A stretch of 33,549 bases of DNA from NCBI GenBank assembly GCA_041940385.1, contig JBGTSD010000026.1:1-33549 (forward strand), read 5' to 3'. This document shows, piece by piece, positions 1-7,717 of this stretch (within the stretch, counting starts at the first letter, position 1; the number at the start of each line of letters is the position of its first letter). The DNA comes from JACVCK01 sp041940385. GTDB taxonomy: Bacteria > Planctomycetota > Phycisphaerae > Phycisphaerales > UBA1924. A program made the translations under genes and the position numbers. The notes beneath the pieces are model-generated. The model was given only the letters and a program-made list of their open reading frames with translations. It ran no database searches and had not been told where the DNA came from.

Positions 1-971
1 AGCGCCAGCAGGATGGCGCCCACGAGCCGGTTGAGGCGCCGCCCCGTCGCCATGATGGGCAGGCAGAGCGCCGCGATCACGAGCATCACGGGGATGTCCC
101 TCACCATGACCTCGTGCGATACACCGACCGGGGCGATCATCGACGTCGCGCCGAGGATGAAGAGGATGTTGAAGATGTTGGAGCCGACGACATTGCCCAC
201 GGCGATGTCCGGCTGTTTGCGGATAGCCGCGACCACCGACGTCGCGAGTTCGGGAAGACTCGTCCCGCCCGCGACGATCGTCAATCCGATCGCCAGTTCC
301 GAGACCCCGAGCGTCCGGGCGATCGACGTCGCCCCGTCGACGAGGAATCTCGACCCCAGCACCAGGAGGCCAAGGCCGACCGCGATGTACAGCAGATCCG
401 CCCACAGCGGCCGCCGGCGCGCGTGCGCCGCCGTCTCACCGGGCGTCGCGCCGGCCTCGAACTCCTCCGCCACCTGCGCGCTCTCGCGCTTCGAAAGCCA
501 GTAGAGCAGCGCCGTGTACCCGACGCCGAGCGTCAGCAACACCACACCCGCGGGGCGCCCGATCACGCCGACTTGGCCCTCCGCCAGGCCGCCGCCGAAC
601 CGCCCGCCGATCCATGCCAGCGCCGGCAGCAGCAGCGACACGCCGATCATCAGCGGCGTCTCCCGCCTGATGAACGACGCGTTGCACGCGATCGGACAGA
701 TCAGCGCCGCGATCCCCAGGATGACCGCGATGTTGAAGATGTTGGAGCCGACGACGTTGCCGATCGCGATGTCCGGCGAGCCGTTCGACGCGGCGATCGC
801 CGACACCGCCAGCTCCGGCGTGCTCGTTCCGCACGCCACGATCGTCAGGCCGACGACCAGCGCGGATACGCCCATGCGCAGCGCCAGCGACGCGGCGCCG
901 CGCACGAGTGATTCGGCCCCTAGGACCAGAACAACCAGCCCTGCCAGGATGAACAGGACAGGAGTCATCAT
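1..971 (-). CDS. Calcium/sodium antiporter (CaCA family), C-terminus cut by window edge
   Basis: Inner-membrane cation antiporter that exchanges Ca2+ for Na+ (or H+). I translated it directly from the minus strand; it starts MMTPVLFILAGLVVLVLG and runs off the left end with no stop, giving about 323 residues. Both alpha-repeats of the family are visible. The first has GTSTPE followed by GNVVGSNIFN (about residues 48-78). The second has GTSLPE followed by GNVVGSNIFN (about 220-250). This internal duplication and the E in GTSxPE are the ion-binding signature of YrbG/NCX-type exchangers. Hydrophobic helices fill the rest, with a hydrophilic cytoplasmic loop near residues 140-165. The gene lies 45 bases after the TlpA-like gene on the same strand, so co-transcription is likely. 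A GGAG about 13 nt upstream could serve as ribosome site. The family call is firm; substrate preference cannot be read from sequence. Confidence 0.9.
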   Translation of the reverse strand, partial: MMTPVLFILAGLVVLVLGAESLVRGAASLALRMGVSALVVGLTIVACGTSTPELAVSAIAASNGSPDIAIGNVVGSNIFNIAVILGIAALICPIACNASFIRRETPLMIGVSLLLPALAWIGGRFGGGLAEGQVGVIGRPAGVVLLTLGVGYTALLYWLSKRESAQVAEEFEAGATPGETAAHARRRPLWADLLYIAVGLGLLVLGSRFLVDGATSIARTLGVSELAIGLTIVAGGTSLPELATSVVAAIRKQPDIAVGNVVGSNIFNILFILGATSMIAPVGVSHEVMVRDIPVMLVIAALCLPIMATGRRLNRLVGAILLA

Positions 972-983
972 GATGTGGTGCTC

Positions 984-1000
984 CGCCCGAGACTCGGGCG
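984..1000. repeat. Short perfect hairpin between TlpA-like and exchanger genes
   Basis: CGCCCGA-GAC-TCGGGCG forms a 7-bp perfect stem with a 3-nt loop in the 45-base gap. It is not followed by a T-run on either strand, so it is unlikely to be an intrinsic terminator. It sits just upstream of the exchanger ribosome site and could stabilise or attenuate that part of the message. Confidence 0.3.
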
Positions 1001-1016
1001 CGCGGCGTGCGAGCGA

Positions 1017-2150
1017 TCAGCGCTGCCCGGCTTCTTCCTTGTACCCGTTGAGCGTTTCCTGCAGCATCGCCTTGAACTCCGGATCGTCCGTGACGAGCTC
1101 AACCGCCTTGGTCTGGATCTCGATCGCCTGATCGACGTGACCCTGCAGGAAGTGTGCCCTCGCGAGCGTGTCCAAAACCGAGGGATCCTCGCCCTTGAGC
1201 AGCTCATTGGCCCGCTCCGCGGCGCGCTGCGCGAGCGCAAGGTCGCGCTCCGTTAGCGCCGGATCGTCCACGATCCACCACGCCAGCTCATTCAGCATGA
1301 ACGGCTCGTCCTTGGCGACGCCGTCCACCATGCCGGCCAGGTACGCGTAACCCTTCTCGGGGTTGTTCAGCTTGTCGCCGTCGATCATCACCCGCGCCCG
1401 GGTCATCATGACCTGGAACGCCGGGATGCCCGCGCTCTCGAGCATCTCCGGCTCGAGGCCAAGGATCTCGTCGATCGCGACGATCACCGTGTCCCACTCG
1501 CCGACCATCGCCGCCTCGTTCATGCGGTTGATGTAGGGCGTGAGCTTCTCCCGCGCCGCCGACATCGCGCTCATCTGCGCCTCTTCGGCGTCGCGCTGCG
1601 CCTTGATCTCGGCCGCGGCCTTCTCGATGTCCCACTCGCCCGCGACCACCTTCTGCACCACGCCGTCGAGCCCGTCCATCGGGTGGCCCATCCACGCGAG
1701 CTTGCCCTCGCCGTTGATGACCATCACCGTCGGGATGCCGTTCTGACCCGCCGCCTCCATGAACGCCGCGGCGATCGCGCCGTCCACGTCCTCGGCGATG
1801 CGGTACGCCATCTCATCGCCCTGCTCGAGCACGAACTCGGCGGTGGGCGTCATGTCCTCGCTCGGCCAGATGGCCACGCCGACGACGTTGACACCCTTGT
1901 CCTTCATCGTGTTGTGCAGTTCGTTGACGTGCGGGATCGTCGCGATGCACGGGCCGCACCAGGTCGCCCAGAAGTCGAGCACGTAGACCTGACCGGGCTG
2001 CCACTCGTTGATCGGCTCGCCCTGGAGCCAGTTCACCGGCGCCAACTTCGGCGCCGGATCGCCGATCGAAAGGTCGCTGGCCAGGAGCGGAGCACCGACA
2101 GCGCAGGAAATGGCGCTCGCGGCTGCCCAGACGCTCAGACGATTCCACAT
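1017..2150 (-). CDS. TlpA/ResA-like thioredoxin-fold secreted protein with TPR-like C-terminal half
   Basis: Probable periplasmic thiol-disulfide oxidoreductase. The chosen start MWNRLSVWAA gives a signal peptide (to about residue 24) and is preceded by GAAGGGAA about 7 nt upstream; the frame stays open further upstream but that part is low-complexity and not protein-like. Residues 27-180 match the AlkC/TSA-redoxin (TlpA) fold: SIGDPAPKL entry, then DFWATWCGPC with catalytic cysteines at 65 and 68, and a GIPTVMVI segment containing the cis-proline. The remaining roughly 190 residues are helical and resemble TPR-like repeats (LNELAWWIVDDP, LARAHFLQGHVDQAIE). The resulting architecture, redoxin plus helical repeats, totals 377 aa, about twice a plain TlpA. 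The partner is unknown; cytochrome maturation or envelope disulfide reduction is the usual role of the family. Confidence 0.88.
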   Translation of the reverse strand: MWNRLSVWAAASAISCAVGAPLLASDLSIGDPAPKLAPVNWLQGEPINEWQPGQVYVLDFWATWCGPCIATIPHVNELHNTMKDKGVNVVGVAIWPSEDMTPTAEFVLEQGDEMAYRIAEDVDGAIAAAFMEAAGQNGIPTVMVINGEGKLAWMGHPMDGLDGVVQKVVAGEWDIEKAAAEIKAQRDAEEAQMSAMSAAREKLTPYINRMNEAAMVGEWDTVIVAIDEILGLEPEMLESAGIPAFQVMMTRARVMIDGDKLNNPEKGYAYLAGMVDGVAKDEPFMLNELAWWIVDDPALTERDLALAQRAAERANELLKGEDPSVLDTLARAHFLQGHVDQAIEIQTKAVELVTDDPEFKAMLQETLNGYKEEAGQR

Positions 2151-2278
2151 GCTCGGGTTCCCTTCGCGGAGTTCAATCGAGAACGGGCCTGCTCCGGAAC
2201 AACCGGCGCCCGATCTTGCCCGACATGGTACGGGCCCGGGGTTTGGACGGCTGCGCGGCCGCCGGGTTCGACCCCGCG

Positions 2279-2284
2279 TACCCT
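2279..2284 (+). promoter_or_regulatory. Candidate -10 element of TonB-like gene
   Basis: TACCCT lies 10 nt before the ATG at 2295, in a gap between divergent genes. No Shine-Dalgarno sequence is present and no convincing -35 is seen 17 nt upstream. If real, the transcript would start at or within about 4 nt of the start codon. Confidence 0.25.
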
Positions 2285-2294
2285 TCTCCTGCCG

Positions 2295-3458
2295 ATGCAA
2301 CGCCGGGATTCTGACTGGCCGCTGGTTCTCGGGGTGCTCGCCAGCGCCGTGCTCCACGGCGGCATGGCGTGGACGTCTATTCAGGCGTCGGCGCAGGGCT
2401 GGCTCGACGCGCCGCTCCCCCCGCCCGCGTCGCAGACCGCCGCCCGGCTGGCGTTCGAGCCGATTCCCGCCCCGGCGGAGGATCCGGAGCCGCCACCGCC
2501 CGAGCCAAAACCGCCCGAAGAAGAAGCGGTTCGCCTCGGCATCGCCGACTCCGACGCCGACACGGAGACGTGGGTCGGCGTCCGTCCCGAGGAAGCGGGC
2601 GCCGCGGTCGGCCCGCGATCGCAGGTTGATCAGGCGGCCTTCGCGCTGCCCGCGGGCGTTCCGGACCTGCCGCTCATTTCCACGCCGCAGACCGAGCTGC
2701 CCCCCTCGCTCACCGACGCGACTCCAGCGCCGATGTCGGAGAGCGCGCTCGAAGCGCGCCCGCCCGATGCGCCGATCGGTGCGCCGGCGCTCCCCGAGCC
2801 GCAGGTGGCGGAGTCATCGCCACGCGACGAGCAGAACGCCGATGCGCTCGAAGCGCTGGAAATCCCCCAACGCGACGAAGCGATGGACGAATCGGAAGCC
2901 GAGCCCTTCACGCCGATGGTCGTCGATCCCATCGCGGCGCCCGGCGCGCCGAAGCCGGCGCAGACCGAAGATCCACTCGCCTTCGAAGTCAGCCGACCCG
3001 AGGACTCGCCTCAAGGATTGCCCCCGCCTCCCGCGCAGCCCGCGGCGCCTCCGCCCACCGTCTCCGGCGGCGTCGTCGACGAACTGTTTCCCGGAGAAAT
3101 CAGCGACCGGGAGTCCGAGGCCGCGGCGATCCGCGAAGCCATCGACGTCGTCCCCGGAAGACCCGCGGCCGGAAAGGGCCTCGAGGTCAAGACCGTCCGC
3201 CCGCGCTGGTCGCACTTCACGCTGCTGACCGCCAATCCGCGCGACGCCGTCGTGCGGGTGTCGTTCAATCGGCACGGAAAAGTCGAAGAGGTCGAGTTCT
3301 TGCGCAGCACGGGCCGGGACGACGTGGACCGTCCCTTGAAGGACGCCATCTACAACTGGACCGCGACCGGCAAGGACCTCGAAGCACTCGCCCCGCCGAC
3401 CCAGGGCCAGCCGGTCGAGACGGTCAAGCTTGTGTTTCGCCTGATCCTCCGAAGCTGA
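2295..3458 (+). CDS. TonB/TolA-like envelope energy-transducing protein
   Basis: 387-aa protein with the TonB/TolA layout. A short cytoplasmic N-terminus (MQRRDSDW) leads into one membrane anchor, PLVLGVLASAVLHGGMAW, including the conserved hydrophobic-His element. A very long Pro/Glu/Ala-rich spacer follows (about residues 35-285). The globular C-terminal domain (about 295-387) contains VVRVSFNRHGKVEEVEFLRS and ends VKLVFRLILRS, matching the TonB C-terminal beta-alpha-beta pattern. Such proteins span the periplasm and pass proton-motive energy to outer-membrane receptors or trans-envelope complexes. No exbB or exbD is adjacent, so its motor partners must be encoded elsewhere if it is a true TonB. 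I chose the ATG at 2295 because it precedes the anchor directly; the open frame upstream overlaps the divergent TlpA-like gene and has no domain. Confidence 0.78.
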   Translation: MQRRDSDWPLVLGVLASAVLHGGMAWTSIQASAQGWLDAPLPPPASQTAARLAFEPIPAPAEDPEPPPPEPKPPEEEAVRLGIADSDADTETWVGVRPEEAGAAVGPRSQVDQAAFALPAGVPDLPLISTPQTELPPSLTDATPAPMSESALEARPPDAPIGAPALPEPQVAESSPRDEQNADALEALEIPQRDEAMDESEAEPFTPMVVDPIAAPGAPKPAQTEDPLAFEVSRPEDSPQGLPPPPAQPAAPPPTVSGGVVDELFPGEISDRESEAAAIREAIDVVPGRPAAGKGLEVKTVRPRWSHFTLLTANPRDAVVRVSFNRHGKVEEVEFLRSTGRDDVDRPLKDAIYNWTATGKDLEALAPPTQGQPVETVKLVFRLILRS

Positions 3459-3593
3459 GCGCGGAACCGCGCGATCCGGACGGCATCCAATCCCGCCCGT
3501 GCAACACCTGCGCGCGAAGTCCGTATCAGGCCCGCCGGCGCCCTGTTTGCGCCGGTCTCATAACCCCTCCCACCGGGAGAGAAGGGACACGCC

Positions 3594-4127
3594 ATGACGC
3601 ACATTCGTTCTTCCCTGCCCGCCCTCGCCATCGCCGCCGCGACGGCCCTGCCCGCCGCCGCCGGCGTGCAGACCGAGATCGTGGACTTCTTCGCCGATGG
3701 CGAGAACCCCATCGGTATCGAGCTGGTCTTCATCCGTCCCCACCTGACGGGGCGCACGGTCGTTGAGACTCGCCTGATCCTCGATTTCTCGCCGGCCGCC
3801 GGCTACGACGCGGGCGACCTCAACCTGCTCATCACCGCGCCGGTTGACCCCGCCCCCGGCGCCGACGGCTTCATCTTCCTCAACACCGGCGACGACCTCG
3901 GCTGGTCGGGCCAGGGTTCGTTCAGCACGGTGCTGACCTTCAGCAACCTCAACGGCGTCCTTCAGCCCGGCGTCTGGACGACCAGCATGCTCGGCACGGG
4001 CGATCCCCCGCTTCTCGTCGGCACCTTCGGGCCGAATACGCGCTGGGAGATCGACACCGTCCCCGCGCCCGGCGCCGCGGCCCTCGGCGCGCTCGCACTC
4101 GGCGCCTTCACGCGCCGCCGGCGCTGA
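3594..4127 (+). CDS. Secreted protein with PEP-CTERM-like C-terminal sorting tail
   Basis: 177 aa. An N-terminal signal peptide (MTHIRSSLPALAIAAATALPAAAG) is followed by a beta-rich domain with DLNLLITAPVD and a GDDLGWSGQGSF segment. These resemble the jelly-roll P-domain often attached to proprotein-convertase-like secreted proteins, but the match is by eye only. The C-terminus VPAPGAAALGALALGAF followed by four arginine/arginine-like residues has the three-part sorting layout: short proline motif, hydrophobic helix, basic end. That layout marks proteins for an exosortase-like enzyme that anchors or releases them at the surface. The GGGAGAGAAGGG-like purine run at 3579-3587 before the ATG supports the start. 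Exact function is unknown; a surface or extracellular role is likely. The gene ends just before a strong terminator. Confidence 0.72.
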   Translation: MTHIRSSLPALAIAAATALPAAAGVQTEIVDFFADGENPIGIELVFIRPHLTGRTVVETRLILDFSPAAGYDAGDLNLLITAPVDPAPGADGFIFLNTGDDLGWSGQGSFSTVLTFSNLNGVLQPGVWTTSMLGTGDPPLLVGTFGPNTRWEIDTVPAPGAAALGALALGAFTRRRR

Positions 4128-4149
4128 TCGCGTTCCGACCATCCGATTG

Positions 4150-4202
4150 AACGAAAGGAAAGCGGGCGGCTCCAGCGATGGAGCCGCCCGCTCTATTTCG
4201 TT
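4150..4202. terminator. Bidirectional intrinsic terminator between convergent genes
   Basis: A 13-bp perfect GC-rich stem (4161-4173 with 4180-4192, loop AGCGAT) is flanked by AACGAAA (4150-4156) and TTTCGTT (4196-4202), which are also complementary. Each strand therefore reads a strong hairpin followed by a T-rich tail. It lies between the converging secreted-protein gene and ndk and can stop transcription from both sides. Confidence 0.88.
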
Positions 4203-4220
4203 CCGATCATCGACGCCGGC

Positions 4221-4691
4221 TTACTCGGGCGAGCCCTTCGCCATGTCGTACACCCACGGCTCGATGGCGCGCGGGAAGTCCACCACTTCGCCCCTGGCGA
4301 AGAAGATCTCCAGCTCACGCTGCGCCGCTTCCGGCGAGTCCGAGCCGTGGATCAGGTTGAAGGAGTTCGACACGCCGAAATCGCCGCGGATCGTGCCCGA
4401 CTCGGCCTTGCTGCCGAACGTCGCGCCCATCATCTTGCGGCAGATCGTGATCGCGCCCAGGCCCCGTACGGCCATGACCAGCACGGGCGAGCTGGTCATG
4501 AACTTCACGAGGCCGTCGTAGAAGGGCTTGCCCTTGTGGTCCTTGTAGTGAGTCTCGGCGGTGGACACGGGGATCTTCATCAGCTTGCAGCCGACGATCT
4601 GGAGCCCTTTGTCCTCGAAGCGGGCGATGATGCGCCCCATGAGCCCGCGCTGCACCGCGTCGGGCTTCAGAATGATCAGCGTCGTCTCCAT
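4221..4691 (-). CDS. ndk: Nucleoside diphosphate kinase
   Basis: Cytoplasmic enzyme that transfers the gamma-phosphate from ATP to NDPs by a ping-pong mechanism through a phosphohistidine. At 156 aa it is a little longer than the usual 140-150. It begins METTLIILKPDAVQRG and has the family active-site motif NLIHGSDS with the catalytic histidine at residue 115. It also has the nucleotide-binding KPFYDGLV and RGDFGVSNS segments and a short C-terminal extension (VVDFPRAIEPWVYDMAKGSPE-like) typical of bacterial and archaeal forms. The start at 4691 has AAAGGA about 8 nt upstream; the frame remains open further upstream but without homology. The gene is monocistronic: it faces a terminator downstream and a divergent non-coding gap upstream. 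Confidence 0.97.
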   Translation of the reverse strand: METTLIILKPDAVQRGLMGRIIARFEDKGLQIVGCKLMKIPVSTAETHYKDHKGKPFYDGLVKFMTSSPVLVMAVRGLGAITICRKMMGATFGSKAESGTIRGDFGVSNSFNLIHGSDSPEAAQRELEIFFARGEVVDFPRAIEPWVYDMAKGSPE

Positions 4692-5111
4692 CGGGAAGGT
4701 CCTTTCGGGTCTGGTTTTCCGGGGGCCGGGGCGGAGAGGATAGCGTCGGACCCGGCCGGCTTCGCGGCACGCGGGCCGCCCCCTGCCGCCCGCCTCCACC
4801 GTGCGATGAGAATCTGGGAAGGGCCGCGACCCTCCCTGCCGCGGGACCCAACGCAGGTCTTACCCCGCGCCGTCACAGGCGTCGAGCGCACGAGAACACC
4901 GCGTGGTGGTGCGCCATCGGACGCGTCGGTCGGGATTCCACGGACCGAAATTTGACTGCTTGGTCGCCGCAATTCTTCTTTGATCCCCAATCCGCCGCAG
5001 TTAAATTGTCTCCGCCGAACCATTGGGCTCGTGTCCGTTCTGTTCGGCGGCTCGATTGGAGCGAGCGACCATGGCGCCAGTCGCTGCGGCCGCTCCGGAA
5101 AGGGGACACTC
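4692..5111. other. 420-base divergent intergenic region (ndk / kelch protein)
   Basis: I see no gene here. The stretch 4945-5010 is noticeably more AT-rich than its surroundings and is the likely promoter zone for the plus-strand kelch gene. TTGACT (4952-4957) and TTGATC (4980-4985) are -35-like, and TTAAAT (5001-5006) is -10-like, but none of the spacings is ideal. An in-frame ATG at 4980 would extend the kelch protein, but the extension lacks a signal peptide. A 9-bp inverted repeat lies at 5012-5050. Confidence 0.5.
5012..5050. repeat. 9-bp inverted repeat upstream of kelch gene
   Basis: CCGCCGAAC (5012-5020) and GTTCGGCGG (5042-5050) are perfect reverse complements separated by 21 nt, ending 61 nt before the chosen ATG. 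It could be an operator dyad or a hairpin in the 5' untranslated region. In DNA this GC-rich, a 9-bp dyad can also occur by chance. Confidence 0.4.
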
Positions 5112-6404
5112 ATGTTGTTTCGATTGGCCACCTCGGCGATCGTCGTTGGCGTGGTCGCTCTGCCAACCCTCGGCGGCGGACTCTGCGACTGGCAGGAGCT
5201 TGCGCTGAATCCACAGCCCGCCGCCATCGAGCGGCAGACCATCGCCTATCACGAACCGTCGGAGCGCGTGGTCCTGATCAACGGACTCAGCGCGGCGAAC
5301 AACAACACCTGGATCTTCGACGGCGCCGCGTGGATGGAGCTCGCAATCGCCGGCCCCTCTGTTCGATTCTCTTCTCAGATGGTGTATGACTCCGTCCGTG
5401 AGGAGTGCGTGCTGTTCGGCGGCACGTCGGGATCTTCCAGCCTGGGCGACACATGGATTTGGAACGGCGTCTCGTGGACGGAACGCGTGATTGCCGGACC
5501 CAGTCCACGGAACCGCCACGGCATGGCGTTCGACAGTGTGCGCGGAGAGATCGTGCTCTTCGGAGGATCGACCGCGAACGGCGCCAACAACGAGACGTGG
5601 ACTTGGGATGGCGCGGCCTGGACACAGCGATTTCCCGCAACCAGCCCGCCGGCGAGATTCGGCCATGCCATGACCTTCGATGAGAACCTTGGCGTCGCCA
5701 TCGTGTTCGGCGGCTCGGCGCCCGGCGTCTTGGGAGATTGCTGGCTCTGGAACGGCGTGAACTGGTCTCAGTACGCCGCCCCGGCGCAGCCGCCGGGACG
5801 AATTGGCGGCGTGATGACCTACCTCCCCCAGCAAAGAGCCACGCTGCTGTTTGGAGGGCAAGTCCCGTCGCTCAATGACGTGTGGAGATTCGAGAACGGA
5901 ACATGGTCAGAGGTCACGCTGTCGGGCGGTCCCCGCATCGGGCAGAATCTTCCCATGGCGTACGACACGTCCCGAGGCAAGCTCGTGCTCTGCGGCCGGA
6001 ACGATGCGCTCGCTCAGCGCACTTATCTCATCGACCTGCTTCCACTCGACGCCACGACGACGCCGCTCTCGCAGGTGAAACAGGCGGGTGATTCGGCATC
6101 GCTCGAAGTTCAGTTCGCGCCGACCAATCCGCCGATCGCGTTCCAATGGAGCCGCAACGGCGTCGCCCTCGCGGACGGTCCCGATGTCTCCGGCGCCACG
6201 GGTGCGCAGCTCATGCTCACCAACCTCACCACCGCCGACACCGGCGTCTACACCGTGCGCGTGCTCGGCCAGTGCGACGATTACGAGTACACCGCGGTCC
6301 TCACCGTCCTCTGCCCCGGCGACTCCAACGGCGACGGCATCGCCAACTTCGCCGACCTCAACCTCACGGTGTCCAACTTCAACATGGCCTGCCCCGCGCC
6401 CTGA
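5112..6404 (+). CDS. Secreted kelch-repeat / Ig-like / dockerin-like protein
   Basis: 430-aa exported protein. The signal peptide MLFRLATSAIVVGVVALPTL starts at 5112 with AAAGGGGAC just upstream, so I prefer this to the ATG at 4980. Residues about 45-300 contain at least five kelch-like blades of the form VLFGG...TWxWNGxxWTxR...PxxRxxHxMxxD, with repeated LFGG strands. An Ig-like domain follows (about 315-400; FQWSRNGVAL ... TTADTGVYTVRV, with the D-x-G-x-Y core). The C-terminus is CPGDSNGDGIANFADLNLTV, one half of a type-I dockerin (Ca2+-binding DSNGDG loop). Kelch propellers usually bind carbohydrate or protein; the dockerin-like end may anchor the protein at the surface, as in many planctomycete secreted proteins. 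The end is 6 bases from the convergent hydrolase gene. Confidence 0.82.
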   Translation: MLFRLATSAIVVGVVALPTLGGGLCDWQELALNPQPAAIERQTIAYHEPSERVVLINGLSAANNNTWIFDGAAWMELAIAGPSVRFSSQMVYDSVREECVLFGGTSGSSSLGDTWIWNGVSWTERVIAGPSPRNRHGMAFDSVRGEIVLFGGSTANGANNETWTWDGAAWTQRFPATSPPARFGHAMTFDENLGVAIVFGGSAPGVLGDCWLWNGVNWSQYAAPAQPPGRIGGVMTYLPQQRATLLFGGQVPSLNDVWRFENGTWSEVTLSGGPRIGQNLPMAYDTSRGKLVLCGRNDALAQRTYLIDLLPLDATTTPLSQVKQAGDSASLEVQFAPTNPPIAFQWSRNGVALADGPDVSGATGAQLMLTNLTTADTGVYTVRVLGQCDDYEYTAVLTVLCPGDSNGDGIANFADLNLTVSNFNMACPAP

Positions 6405-6410
6405 GCGAGG

Positions 6411-7223
6411 TCAACCGCCGCGACCCTCGCGTCCCGGCAGCGGCGTGCGCGGCTCGGTCGTGTGCGACGTCTCGCCCCGGATCCTCCTCAGGATGTCCGC
6501 GTTGATCCGCGGATCATCAAATGCGCCGAAGTGCCCGCTCATGAACGGCGCCGCGGGCGTCCACCACGGCGTCTCACCCGGAGGAGCCGTGTTCGCTTCG
6601 CCCACCAGCGCATCTTTGGTGCGCGCATAGGGGATCAGTTCGTACGTCCGCGCCGAGTCCGCCGAGTGCAGCGCCGTCAGGAATTCTGACCGCGGCCGCA
6701 TCTCGCGCATCAGCGGTGTCCAGCCGAGCGACTGCGCCATCGTCGCCCCCAAGTGCGGCGTCGCGATCGTGAAGATCCGCGCCGCGCGGAGTGCCCGCTC
6801 CCCATCCCGCACCCTCGCCGCGTCGCACGCCACCAGGCCTCCCATCGAGCTCGCCACGACATCCACCTCGACCGTCCACGCCGGGTCCTCCGACGGCAGC
6901 GCCGATTCGACCGCCTCGATCAGTCGCAGGCGTGCGCTCTCCATTGAGCGCACATCGCCAAAGGAAACCGTCACGAACGTCGCGTCCTTCAGCCGCGAGC
7001 GGAACCGGTTGCGGATGTGCGACGTCGCGATCCCCGGATCGGCGTAGCCGCCCAGCACCACGATCGGGCGCACCGCCGGCAGCGGTTCGCGGCGCATCCG
7101 CTCGAGGTCGGCGCGGGCCTCGTCCACGGTCACCGCGAACGATGGGTTGACCGGCGTGGCGCAGCCGCAGAACAGCGTCGCGATAAGCAGGCACCCTGCG
7201 AGCGTCCGCGCGAAGCCGAGCAT
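6411..7223 (-). CDS. Lipoprotein alpha/beta-hydrolase (lipase/PGAP1-like)
   Basis: 270 aa. The N-terminus MLGFARTLAGCLLIATLFCGC is a lipoprotein signal with the modified cysteine at 21, so the protein is membrane-tethered. The core has VRPIVVLGGYADPG (first strand and oxyanion region), a nucleophile elbow ASSMGGLVA with Ser126 (an A-x-S-x-G variant of G-x-S-x-G), and FTIATPHLGATM, the TPHxG motif of lipases and PGAP1-like esterases. A histidine in the MSGHFGAFDDP segment near residue 235 is a candidate catalytic base. It probably hydrolyses an ester in the envelope or an exogenous lipid; the substrate is unknown. About 30 bases after the cupin gene on the same strand, so the two may be co-transcribed. 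Confidence 0.78.
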   Translation of the reverse strand: MLGFARTLAGCLLIATLFCGCATPVNPSFAVTVDEARADLERMRREPLPAVRPIVVLGGYADPGIATSHIRNRFRSRLKDATFVTVSFGDVRSMESARLRLIEAVESALPSEDPAWTVEVDVVASSMGGLVACDAARVRDGERALRAARIFTIATPHLGATMAQSLGWTPLMREMRPRSEFLTALHSADSARTYELIPYARTKDALVGEANTAPPGETPWWTPAAPFMSGHFGAFDDPRINADILRRIRGETSHTTEPRTPLPGREGRGG

Positions 7224-7252
7224 CCACGCAGGGTAGCCGACGCGACACGGAG

Positions 7253-7603
7253 CTACGCCTCCGCCGTCCCCTCCGCCGGCGCAAACAGCACCAGCACCCG
7301 CAGCTCGTCCGTGATCGAGTGGAAGCGGTGCTCCACGCCCCGGCGCACGTACAGCACGTCCCCCGGCCCGACGGCGCGATCGTCCTCCCCCGCGCGGAAC
7401 CTCGCGCGGCCCTCCATCACCACGTACACCTCGTCCTCCGTGTGCGGCGACTGCCCGTCCACACCCCCCGCCGGCAGCACGTACAGCCCCGCGCTCAGGG
7501 CGGGCACGCGCAGGAACTCGTGGTAGGCGCGCCCCGCCTTCGCGTGCGCCGCGCTGATCTCGACGCCGGTGAACGCCGCGGATTCCGGTTCGCGATGAGC
7601 CAT
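7253..7603 (-). CDS. Small single-domain cupin protein
   Basis: 116-aa cupin-2-type beta-barrel. Motif 1 reads SPHTEDEVYVVMEG; the classic H-x-H is reduced to H-T-E, keeping one histidine and the glutamate. Motif 2 reads VGPGDVLYVRRGVEHRF with the conserved P-G-D and the terminal histidine. Three of four usual metal ligands are therefore present and metal binding is plausible but altered. Members range from dioxygenases and isomerases to simple sensors, and the sequence alone does not decide between them. It is first in a minus-strand pair with the lipoprotein hydrolase and divergent from the topoisomerase VI genes. Confidence 0.8.
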   Translation of the reverse strand: MAHREPESAAFTGVEISAAHAKAGRAYHEFLRVPALSAGLYVLPAGGVDGQSPHTEDEVYVVMEGRARFRAGEDDRAVGPGDVLYVRRGVEHRFHSITDELRVLVLFAPAEGTAEA

Positions 7604-7717
7604 GGCCGACCTCCGCAGGGATGCTAATCGAGGCAGCCCGTGCTACGCTCGTCCCGAGAGACCCGCGGGCCGCGAAGCCCGATTCACACGCGTTTCGCCA
7701 CGGAGGGCAAGCGCCTT

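Noticed and set aside
2262..2281. GGGTTCGACCCC, resembling a tRNA T-arm
   Set aside because: The stem does not close to five pairs with a seven-base loop, and no acceptor, D or anticodon arms can be drawn around it.
4980..5111. Upstream start for the kelch protein adding 44 residues
   Set aside because: The added segment is not a signal peptide and would bury the real one; the ATG at 5112 has its own ribosome site.
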